In this document: in pieces, positions 1-5,610 of the stretch
Position numbering within the stretch: position 1 is the first letter of the stretch
How the letters are laid out: each line of letters begins with the position of its first letter
Source: an uncultured Clostridium sp.
GTDB lineage: Bacteria; Bacillota; Clostridia; Lachnospirales; Lachnospiraceae
DNA: 5,854 nucleotides
Assembly: GCA_900551225.1 (NCBI GenBank)
Contig: URUZ01000393.1
Location: 1-5,854, forward strand
Direction: 5' to 3'
Program-made: the position numbers and the translations under genes
The notes under the pieces: generated by a model
Told to the model about the DNA's origin: nothing
What the model saw: the letters and a program-made list of their open reading frames with translations, nothing else
The model's database searches: none

Positions 1-52
1 CCTTGTAAGGCCCACTATGGTGCCTCTGGCGTACTGATCCCAGTGGGGCGCG
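1..52 (-). repeat. Inverted copy of an internal glpK segment (left arm of 52-bp inverted repeat)
   Basis: Bases 1-52 are the exact reverse complement of 175-226, with no mismatch, and the match stops at 53/174. Read on the minus strand, this arm encodes the same glycerol kinase peptide as 175-226 (around PHWDQYARGTIVGLTRG). Read on the plus strand in the glpK frame, it gives nonsense with a TGA at 35-37. The arms are separated by 122 bases (53-174). A perfect inverted duplication of coding sequence at the very start of the record is typical of a fold-back chimera or contig-end artefact. A genuine inversion or inverted-duplication breakpoint in the genome is the alternative. Confidence 0.93.
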
Positions 53-625
53 GCCATCCAGTGGCTGCGGGATGAGCTGAAGCTGATCGAGTCCGCCGCA
101 GATTCCGAATACATGGCCAGAAAAGTAAAAGATACCGCAGGCTGCTATGTGGTTCCCGCTTTTACCGGGCTGGGCGCGCCCCACTGGGATCAGTACGCCA
201 GAGGCACCATAGTGGGCCTTACAAGGGGCGTCAACAAGTACCATGTGATCCGGGCCACACTGGATTCTCTGTGCTATCAGACAGGCGATGTGCTGAGGGC
301 CATGAAAGCTGATTCGGGCATAGAGCTGGCCTCCCTGAAGGTGGACGGCGGCGCCAGCGCCAACGACTATCTGATGCAGACCCAGGCGGACATCATCGGC
401 GCGCCGGTGAACCGGCCGAAATGCGTGGAGACCACGGCCATGGGCGCCGCATATCTGGCCGGCCTGGCGGTGGGCTACTGGGAGAACAAGGAAGATGTGC
501 TGCGCAACTGGGCCATTGACCGCACCTTCACCCCGCAGATCACGGACGCTGAGCGGGACACCCGGATAAAGGGCTGGACACGGGCAGTGAAATGTTCTTA
601 CAGTTGGGCAAAAGAGGACGAATGA
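53..625 (+). CDS. glpK: Glycerol kinase GlpK, C-terminal part only (5' end replaced by inverted repeat)
   Basis: ATP-dependent cytoplasmic kinase of the FGGY family that converts glycerol to sn-glycerol 3-phosphate. The frame carries recognisable glycerol kinase sequence from codon 53 (AIQWLRDELK) to the TGA at 623-625, about 190 residues of a protein normally near 500. Seen directly: VPAFTGLGAPHWD, the FGGY signature 2 pattern (GTIVGL, seven residues, then HVIRATLD), the nucleotide-site segment VDGGASANDYLMQ, and TAMGAAYLAGLAVGYW. The sugar-binding N-terminal domain and the catalytic Asp region are absent. The first ATG in this frame is at 113, but homology begins 60 bases earlier, so 113 is not a biological start; a TGA at 35-37 lies within the inverted segment. 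The gene is therefore cut by an artefact at a contig end, or truly disrupted. Identity is very secure; intactness in the genome cannot be judged here. Confidence 0.93.
   Translation, partial: AIQWLRDELKLIESAADSEYMARKVKDTAGCYVVPAFTGLGAPHWDQYARGTIVGLTRGVNKYHVIRATLDSLCYQTGDVLRAMKADSGIELASLKVDGGASANDYLMQTQADIIGAPVNRPKCVETTAMGAAYLAGLAVGYWENKEDVLRNWAIDRTFTPQITDAERDTRIKGWTRAVKCSYSWAKEDE
175..226 (+). repeat. Right arm of 52-bp inverted repeat (native copy inside glpK)
   Basis: This is the copy that sits in an uninterrupted glycerol kinase frame, so it is the original. Bases 1-52 are its reverse complement. Its left edge overlaps the palindrome GGCGCGCC (173-180). The GGCGCG at 47-52 would also fit a Gly-Ala pair just before the kinase sequence resumes at 53, so the junction may lie in a short microhomology. 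That last point is inference, because the true upstream glpK sequence is not in the window. Confidence 0.93.
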
Positions 626-647
626 ACTGAATAATTTGCGTGAGAAC

Positions 648-697
648 AGAGCGAAGCAATGCGTGTGGAAACATACGTTATTTAGCTTCGCTTTTTT
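648..697 (+). terminator. Rho-independent terminator / leader hairpin between glpK and the GlpA-like gene
   Basis: The 5' arm 648-657 (AGAGCGAAGC) pairs with 685-694 (GCTTCGCTTT) with one G-U pair. Inside it, 658-666 can pair with 671-679 with one mismatch and two wobbles, capped by the GNRA-type loop GGAA (667-670). Six T's follow at 692-697. This is a convincing intrinsic terminator 23 bases after the glpK stop codon. It also sits only 42 bases upstream of the next start codon, where a regulated leader terminator would be. In Bacillus subtilis the glpD leader terminator is overcome by the antiterminator GlpP; applying that here is inference. Confidence 0.8.
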
Positions 698-722
698 ATA
701 TAACCAATCCATACAAACCAAG

Positions 723-728
723 AAAGGA
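723..728 (+). promoter_or_regulatory. Ribosome binding site fixing the GlpA-like start at 739
   Basis: AAAGGA lies 10 bases before the ATG at 739. The open frame extends upstream to a GTG at 640, but that would add 33 residues encoded by the terminator hairpin with no flavoprotein homology. The MYDVIIIGAG start at 739 puts the FAD fold at the N-terminus, as expected for the family. Confidence 0.7.
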
Positions 729-738
729 AACGAGAGCT

Positions 739-2178
739 ATGTATGATGTAATCATAATCGGAGCAGGTGTGTCGGGTGCTGCTGCGGCCAGGGAACTGTC
801 CCGGTATCAGGTGAAGGCATGCGTGTTAGAAAAAGAGGAGGATGTGTGCTGCGGCACCTCCAAGGCCAACAGTGCGATTGCTCACGCGGGCTATGATGCG
901 GAGATCGGCTCCCTGATGGCGAAGCTCAATGTCAGAGGAAGCCAGATCATGGGAGACTGGGCCAGGGAGCTGGACTTCCCATTTAAACGCTGCGGTTCCA
1001 TGGTGATCTGCCTGAACGAGGAGGAGATCCCCGTATTGGATGAGCTGTGCAGCAGAGGCACCGCCAACGGTGTGAAGGATCTGCGGGTCATCACAGACCG
1101 GGAAGAACTGATACGCCTGGAACCCAACCTCACCGATCAGGCGGTGGCGGCCCTCTACGCGCCCACCGGCGGCATTGTATGTCCTTTCGGTTTAAATATC
1201 GCCATGGCCGAGAACGCCTTCACAAACGGTGTTGAGTTTTATTTCAACACAGAGGTGACCGACATCCGCAAAACAGAGAACGGCTATGCCCTGGAAACCA
1301 GCCAGGGGGTCTACGAGACCAGGTATGTGGTAAATGCCGCCGGCGTCTACGCCGACAAGTTCCACAACATGGTCAGCGGGAAAAAGATCCATATCACCCC
1401 CAGAAAGGGCGAATACTGCCTTCTGGACAAGAGCGCCGGTAACCATGTGTCCCACACCATCTTCGCCCTTCCCAACAAATATGGAAAAGGCGTGCTGGTG
1501 ACCCAGACAGTCCACGGCAACCTGCTGGTAGGCCCCACTGCCACTGACATTGAAGATAAAGATGCAGTTTCCACCACAATGGCCGGTCTGGACGAGGTGG
1601 TCCATAAAGCGGGAATGAACGTAAAGGATCTGCCCATGCGCCAGGTGATCACCAGCTTTGCCGGCCTGAGGGCCCATGAGGACGGACACGATTTCATCAT
1701 CGGGGAGCCGGAGGATGCGCCGGGCTTTGTGGACTGCGCGGGCATTGAGAGCCCGGGCCTTACCAGCTGTCCGGCCATCGGCGAGATGGTGGCGGAAATC
1801 CTGCGGGAGAAGCTGGATTTACAGCCCAACCCGGATTTTAACGGCAGCCGCAGAGGCGTGCTGGACCCGGACACCCTGTCCAAAGAGGAGCGGGCGGCCC
1901 TGATCAAGGAGAATCCGGCCTATGGCAACATCATCTGCCGCTGTGAGATGGTGACGGAAGGGGAGATCCTGGATGCCATCCACCGTCCCCTGGGCGCCAA
2001 GTCCTTAGACGGCGTGAAGCGCAGGACCAGAGCGGGCATGGGCAGATGCCAGTCCGGCTTCTGCTCTCCCAGAACCATGGAGATTCTGTCCAGAGAGCTG
2101 GGCATCAGCATGTTTGAGATCACCAAGGCGGGCGGAGATTCCCGCATTGTGGTGGGCACCAATAAAGATTCCATATAA
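739..2178 (+). CDS. glpA: GlpA-like FAD-dependent glycerol-3-phosphate dehydrogenase with C-terminal BFD [2Fe-2S] domain
   Basis: A 479-residue DAO-family flavoprotein of the COG0579 type, probably oxidising sn-glycerol 3-phosphate to DHAP. Seen directly: the FAD dinucleotide fold at the N-terminus (G8-x-G10-x-x-G13, with the acidic strand end CVLEKE near residue 33), the family block GIESPGLTSCPAIGE at about 335-349, and a C-terminal BFD-like domain whose cysteines C400, C402, C437 and C442 form C-x-C-x34-C-x4-C, suited to a [2Fe-2S] cluster. E. coli GlpA has the same architecture but is somewhat longer (about 540 residues). The start at 739 is set by AAAGGA at 723-728 and by homology. The stop at 2176-2178 overlaps the Shine-Dalgarno of the next gene, so the two are translationally close. 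No signal peptide or membrane segment is evident, so the protein is cytosolic. COG0579 also includes L-2-hydroxyglutarate oxidases; the glpK neighbour favours glycerol 3-phosphate as substrate. Confidence 0.88.
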   Translation: MYDVIIIGAGVSGAAAARELSRYQVKACVLEKEEDVCCGTSKANSAIAHAGYDAEIGSLMAKLNVRGSQIMGDWARELDFPFKRCGSMVICLNEEEIPVLDELCSRGTANGVKDLRVITDREELIRLEPNLTDQAVAALYAPTGGIVCPFGLNIAMAENAFTNGVEFYFNTEVTDIRKTENGYALETSQGVYETRYVVNAAGVYADKFHNMVSGKKIHITPRKGEYCLLDKSAGNHVSHTIFALPNKYGKGVLVTQTVHGNLLVGPTATDIEDKDAVSTTMAGLDEVVHKAGMNVKDLPMRQVITSFAGLRAHEDGHDFIIGEPEDAPGFVDCAGIESPGLTSCPAIGEMVAEILREKLDLQPNPDFNGSRRGVLDPDTLSKEERAALIKENPAYGNIICRCEMVTEGEILDAIHRPLGAKSLDGVKRRTRAGMGRCQSGFCSPRTMEILSRELGISMFEITKAGGDSRIVVGTNKDSI

Positions 2179-2193
2179 GGGGGGAGCTGGCAT

Positions 2194-3459
2194 ATGAAAA
2201 CATATGATATTGTCATAATAGGCGGCGGACCGGCCGGGCTGGCTGCGGCAGTGGCAGCAAGGAAAAACGGCGTGGAGAGCATTCTGATTCTGGAGCGCGA
2301 CAAGGAGCTGGGCGGCATTTTAAACCAGTGTATCCACAACGGCTTCGGACTTCACACATTTAAGGAGGAGCTGACCGGGCCGGAGTACGCGGACCGCTTC
2401 GTTAAACAGGTACAGGAGCTGGGGATTGAGTACCGGCTGAACACCATGGTCATGGATATCAGCCCCCAGAAGCTGGTGACAGCCATGAACCGCGAGGACG
2501 GATTGTTTGAAATCCAGGCAGGGGCCGTGATCCTGGCCATGGGCTGCAGGGAGCGCGCCAGAGGCGCCCTCAATATACCGGGCTACCGTCCCGCAGGCAT
2601 TTTCTCAGCGGGAACAGCACAGCGCCTGGTGAACATGGAGGGCTATCTGCCGGGCCGCGAGGTGGTGATCCTGGGCTCCGGAGACATCGGCCTGATCATG
2701 GCCCGCAGGATGACCTTTGAGGGGGCCAAGGTGAAGGTGGTGGCAGAGCTTATGCCCTACTCAGGCGGCCTGAAACGGAACATTGTCCAGTGTCTGGACG
2801 ACTACGGAATCCCGCTGAAGCTGAGCCACACAGTGGTGGAAATCAAGGGCAGGGAGCGCCTGGAGGGCATCACCCTGGCTCAGGTGGACGGCCGCGGCAA
2901 GCCCATTCCCGGCACTGAGGAGGAGTACAGCTGCGATACCCTGCTGCTGAGCGTGGGCCTGATCCCGGAAAATGAACTCTCACGGGAGATGGGAGTGGAG
3001 ATGAACCCCGTGACCTCCGGCCCCATTGTAAACGAGAGCCTGGAGACCAATGTGGAGGGCGTGTTCGCCTGCGGCAATGTGCTCCATGTACACGACCTGG
3101 TAGATTTCGTGTCGGAGGAGGCTTCCGCCGCCGGTAAAAATGCGGCCAGATACGTGTTGGAAGGGGAGCGCAGGTCAGAGGGGACGGAGATCCGCTTAAA
3201 TCCGGTGGACGGCGTGCGTTATACCGTGCCCCGCACCATCAATCCCCAGCGGATGGAAGATACCCTGGTGGTCCGCTTCAGAGTGGGCAATGTGTTTAAG
3301 AACTGCTATATCGGCGTTTATTTTGACGATGAGCGGGTGATTCACCGCAAACGTCCGGTGATGGCGCCCGGAGAGATGGAAGAAATTAAGCTGGAAAAAG
3401 CGAAATTATTGTTGCATCCGGAATTAAAGACAATTACAATAAGAGTGGAGGAGGCATAG
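2194..3459 (+). CDS. FAD/NAD(P)-dependent oxidoreductase, probable partner subunit of the GlpA-like dehydrogenase
   Basis: A 421-residue pyridine nucleotide-disulfide oxidoreductase-type protein. Domains in order: N-terminal FAD fold with GGGPAG at 10-15 and LERDKELGG at 33-41; the family block NQCIHNGFG at 44-52; a second Rossmann fold for NAD(P) with GSGDIG at 161-166; the second FAD contact FACGNV at 291-296, where the usual Gly-Asp is Gly-Asn, followed by LHVHDLVDFVSEEA; and an extra ~90-residue C-terminal region. There is no CxxC redox disulfide. It starts at ATG 2194 behind the strong site AGGGGGGAG (2178-2186). It occupies the operon position of E. coli glpB but belongs to a different flavoprotein family with an NAD(P) fold, so it may link glycerol 3-phosphate oxidation to a pyridine nucleotide. 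That role is inferred from context; the enzyme class is secure. Databases often call such proteins NAD(P)/FAD-dependent oxidoreductase. Confidence 0.87.
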   Translation: MKTYDIVIIGGGPAGLAAAVAARKNGVESILILERDKELGGILNQCIHNGFGLHTFKEELTGPEYADRFVKQVQELGIEYRLNTMVMDISPQKLVTAMNREDGLFEIQAGAVILAMGCRERARGALNIPGYRPAGIFSAGTAQRLVNMEGYLPGREVVILGSGDIGLIMARRMTFEGAKVKVVAELMPYSGGLKRNIVQCLDDYGIPLKLSHTVVEIKGRERLEGITLAQVDGRGKPIPGTEEEYSCDTLLLSVGLIPENELSREMGVEMNPVTSGPIVNESLETNVEGVFACGNVLHVHDLVDFVSEEASAAGKNAARYVLEGERRSEGTEIRLNPVDGVRYTVPRTINPQRMEDTLVVRFRVGNVFKNCYIGVYFDDERVIHRKRPVMAPGEMEEIKLEKAKLLLHPELKTITIRVEEA

Positions 3460-3462
3460 GCC

Positions 3463-3819
3463 ATGGAGAAAAGAGAATTAATCTGTATTGGCTGCCCGAT
3501 GGGCTGTCCTCTCAGTGTGGAGCTGGACGGCAATGAGATTGTGAGCGTAACAGGCCAGACCTGTAAGCGGGGCGAGGTATATGCCAAAAAGGAAGTGACC
3601 AATCCTACCAGGATCGTCACCACTACCGTCAAGGTGGAGGGAGGCACTGTGGATATGGTATCGGTCAAGACCAGGGAGGATATACCAAAGGGCAAGATTT
3701 TCCAGTGCGTGAAAGCGCTTAAGGGGGTCACTGTCCAGGCACCGGTTCACATCGGGGATGTAATCCTGGCAAATGTGGCCGGAACCGGAGTGGATATCGT
3801 GGCGACAAAGAACGCGTAA
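3463..3819 (+). CDS. DUF1667 family small four-cysteine protein, probable Fe-S subunit of the dehydrogenase
   Basis: A 118-residue protein of the DUF1667 (COG3862) type. The N-terminus carries C8-x2-C11-x3-C15 and C34 (ICIGCPMGCPL ... GQTCKRGEVY), enough ligands for one Fe-S cluster or a zinc site. C82 is a further, isolated cysteine. The rest (NPTRIVTTTVKVEGG and PVHIGDVILANVAGTGVDIVAT) looks like a small beta-rich fold. It starts at ATG 3463, three bases after the previous stop, with GGAGGAGG at 3447-3454 as ribosome site. In Firmicutes and Thermotogae this family habitually follows the two flavoproteins upstream, so it probably transfers electrons between or from them, standing where E. 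coli has GlpC. It is far smaller than GlpC and shows no membrane segment. Family assignment is from recognition of motif, size and context; biochemical function is inference. Confidence 0.82.
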   Translation: MEKRELICIGCPMGCPLSVELDGNEIVSVTGQTCKRGEVYAKKEVTNPTRIVTTTVKVEGGTVDMVSVKTREDIPKGKIFQCVKALKGVTVQAPVHIGDVILANVAGTGVDIVATKNA

Positions 3820-3824
3820 GATAC

Positions 3825-3860
3825 AGCCGGCAGCCGCAGTTACAGCGGTGGCCGGCTTTT
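3825..3860 (+). terminator. Hairpin with short T-run between DUF1667 gene and dhaK (weak terminator)
   Basis: AGCCGGC (3825-3831) pairs with GCCGGCT (3851-3857), then a 2x2 mismatch, then CCGC (3834-3837) pairs with GCGG (3845-3848) around a 7-base loop. Only four T's follow (3857-3860). The stem is GC-rich and stable, but the U-tract is short, so partial termination or readthrough into dhaK is likely. It marks the boundary between the glycerol-3-phosphate and dihydroxyacetone modules. Confidence 0.6.
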
Positions 3861-3901
3861 GTGATGCGCTCGCCGTGTACAATAAAAAGGGGGTTTGAAA
3901 C

Positions 3902-4897
3902 ATGAAGAAATTGATCAACAGTCCATGTAAAGTGGAAGAAGAGATGATTCAGGGAATGATAAAAGCCCATCCCGGGTACCTGCGGAAACTGGACTGCGGC
4001 AACGTGGTGGTGCGCGCAGTCAGGAAAGAGGGAAAAGTGGCGCTGATCAGCGGAGGCGGCAGCGGCCATGAGCCTGCCCACGGCGGATACGTGGGACAGG
4101 GAATGCTGGACTGCGCGGTGGCGGGCGCTGTGTTCACCTCCCCCACGCCTGACCAGATCTATGAGGGAATCAAGGAGATTGCCACGGACAAGGGCGTTTT
4201 GATGGTGGTGAAGAACTACACAGGGGATGTGATGAATTTTGAGATGGCCGCGGAGCTGGCAGCCGACATGGACGGGACTTCTGTGAAATATGTGGTCACC
4301 AACGACGATGTGGCTGTAAAGGACAGCCTTTATACCATTGGCCGCAGAGGTGTGGCAGGTACGGTCTTTGTACATAAGATTGCAGGAGCCTTGGCAGAAC
4401 AGGGAGCCGACCTGGACGCAGTTGCGGCTGTGGCCCAGAAGGTCATTGACAATACCCGGACCATGGGCGCCGCCATTTCACCCTGCACTGTGCCCGCTGC
4501 AGGCACGCCGGGATTCACCCTGGGAGAGGACGAGATGGAGGTGGGCATCGGCATCCATGGGGAGCCGGGCACCCACAGGGAATCCCTTAAAAAGGCGGAT
4601 GAGGTGGTCGATCTGCTGCTGGAGCAGATTCTGGCAGACTTTGATTACTCCGGCAGCCAGGTGGCGCTGATGATCAACGGCGCGGGGGCCACGCCGCTGA
4701 TGGAGCTGTATATTATCAATAACCATGTGGCAGATGTGCTGGCGGATAAAGGCATTCAGGTGTACCGCACCTTTGTGGGCGAGTTTATGACGTCCCTGGA
4801 GATGCAGGGCTTCTCCATCACCCTGCTGCGGCTGGATGAGCAGCTGAAGGAACTGCTGGACGCGCCTGCGGATACGCCGGCCTGGAAGACTTTATAG
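3902..4897 (+). CDS. dhaK: PTS-dependent dihydroxyacetone kinase, substrate-binding subunit DhaK
   Basis: A 331-residue DhaK subunit that binds dihydroxyacetone covalently and, with DhaL, phosphorylates it to DHAP in the cytosol. Seen directly: SGGGSGHEPAHGG with His56, KNYTGD with Asp109, and GIGIHGEPG with His219. These match E. coli DhaK His56, Asp109 and the hemiaminal-forming His218, so the active site looks intact. The length suits the stand-alone PTS-type subunit rather than the fused ATP-dependent kinase, which agrees with separate dhaL and dhaM genes downstream. It starts at ATG 3902 with a GGGGG-rich ribosome site at 3889-3893. A hairpin at 3825-3860 precedes it. The dhaL start follows the stop by 16 bases. 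A diverged paralogue such as DhaQ is unlikely because the catalytic His and Asp are present. Confidence 0.96.
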   Translation: MKKLINSPCKVEEEMIQGMIKAHPGYLRKLDCGNVVVRAVRKEGKVALISGGGSGHEPAHGGYVGQGMLDCAVAGAVFTSPTPDQIYEGIKEIATDKGVLMVVKNYTGDVMNFEMAAELAADMDGTSVKYVVTNDDVAVKDSLYTIGRRGVAGTVFVHKIAGALAEQGADLDAVAAVAQKVIDNTRTMGAAISPCTVPAAGTPGFTLGEDEMEVGIGIHGEPGTHRESLKKADEVVDLLLEQILADFDYSGSQVALMINGAGATPLMELYIINNHVADVLADKGIQVYRTFVGEFMTSLEMQGFSITLLRLDEQLKELLDAPADTPAWKTL

Positions 4898-4913
4898 AAA
4901 GGCGGCTGCTGGC

Positions 4914-5543
4914 ATGGACAGAGCAAGGGTTTTGGAGACGATAGCGGCAGTGGGCAGCAGGATTGACAGGGAGAAGGAGTATCTGACGGCCCTGGACCAG
5001 CCCATTGGGGACAGCGACCATGGGATCAACCTGGACCGGGGGTTCAAGGCGGTGGTGCAGAAGCTGCCTTCCATGGAGAACAAAGATGTGGGAGCCATCT
5101 TAAAAGATGTGGGAATGACCCTGGTATCCACCGTGGGAGGCGCTTCCGGCCCTCTCTATGGTTCCGCATTTTTAAAGGCAGGGGCGGCTGTGGCCGGGAA
5201 AGATGCCATTGACATGGAGGACTTTCTGCTGCTTCTGGAGGCAGCCGTGGAGGCTGTCAAGGCCCGGGGGAAGGCCCAGGTGGAGGAAGCTACCATGCTG
5301 GATGCCATGGTGCCCTCCCTGGAGGCAATGAAGGAGGCAGCAGGCCAGGGCAAGTCCGCCGGAGAGATGCTGGATTTGGGTGTGGAAGCCGCCTTTAAGG
5401 GCGCGGAGCACACCAGGGACCTGATCGCCACCAAGGGTCGGGCGAGCTACGTGGGAGAGCGGGGGCTGGGCCATCAGGACCCGGGGGCGACCTCCTACGC
5501 GATGATGCTGGAGACTGTCAGGGATATGGCAGGGAATCGTTGA
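4914..5543 (+). CDS. dhaL: Dihydroxyacetone kinase nucleotide-binding subunit DhaL
   Basis: A 209-residue DhaL, the subunit holding tightly bound ADP/ATP that phosphorylates DhaK-bound dihydroxyacetone and is recharged by DhaM. Seen directly: LDQPIGDSDHG with Asp28, Asp33 and Asp35, the Mg-nucleotide ligands typical of the family, plus His36; the glycine-rich GGASGPLYGSAF at 75-86; and the C-terminal GRASYVGERGLGHQDPGATS at 175-194. The length matches the usual ~210 residues. The start at 4914 is supported by homology; the upstream ribosome site is modest (AAAGG at 4898-4902, 11 bases away), so translation may depend on coupling with dhaK, whose stop is 16 bases upstream. Next comes a 67-base gap before dhaM. 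Confidence 0.95.
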   Translation: MDRARVLETIAAVGSRIDREKEYLTALDQPIGDSDHGINLDRGFKAVVQKLPSMENKDVGAILKDVGMTLVSTVGGASGPLYGSAFLKAGAAVAGKDAIDMEDFLLLLEAAVEAVKARGKAQVEEATMLDAMVPSLEAMKEAAGQGKSAGEMLDLGVEAAFKGAEHTRDLIATKGRASYVGERGLGHQDPGATSYAMMLETVRDMAGNR

Positions 5544-5595
5544 GAAAGTCCCTGGTACTGGTCAAGTCTCCTTCATATACATTTAGAAAAGAAGC

Positions 5596-5601
5596 AGGAG
5601 G
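5596..5601 (+). promoter_or_regulatory. Strong Shine-Dalgarno site for dhaM
   Basis: AGGAGG lies 9 bases before the ATG at 5611. The 67-base gap between dhaL and dhaM (5544-5610) shows no convincing hairpin or promoter, so dhaM is probably cotranscribed with dhaK and dhaL. Confidence 0.75.
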
Positions 5602-5610
5602 AAGGTAATT

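Noticed and set aside
676..704. Possible promoter for the GlpA-like gene with TATAAC at 699-704
   Set aside because: The A/T run is part of the terminator tail, and no recognisable -35 element lies at the right distance.
640..738. Upstream GTG start for the GlpA-like protein, adding 33 residues
   Set aside because: The extension is encoded by the terminator hairpin, has no flavoprotein homology and no good ribosome site. The ATG at 739 has both an RBS and the correct N-terminal FAD fold.
1192..1907. Long antisense reading frames across the GlpA-like gene
   Set aside because: They mirror the codon structure of the coding strand in GC-rich DNA, have no recognisable domains and no ribosome sites, and overlap a well-supported gene.
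2195..2208. cre-like sequence TGAAAACATATGAT at the start of the second dehydrogenase gene
   Set aside because: It lacks the central CG and the symmetrical right half of a cre box.
3855..3883. Possible promoter for dhaK with TACAAT at 3878-3883
   Set aside because: No acceptable -35 at 16-18 bases, and transcription would begin inside the Shine-Dalgarno region (3889-3893), leaving almost no leader.
3478..4375. Antisense frames over DUF1667 and dhaK
   Set aside because: Low-complexity, His- and Ala-rich translations without domain features. The plus-strand genes explain the sequence fully.
5544..5610. Terminator or promoter in the dhaL-dhaM gap
   Set aside because: Only a short direct repetition around TGGTAC is seen. 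There is no stable stem with a T-run and no paired -35/-10.
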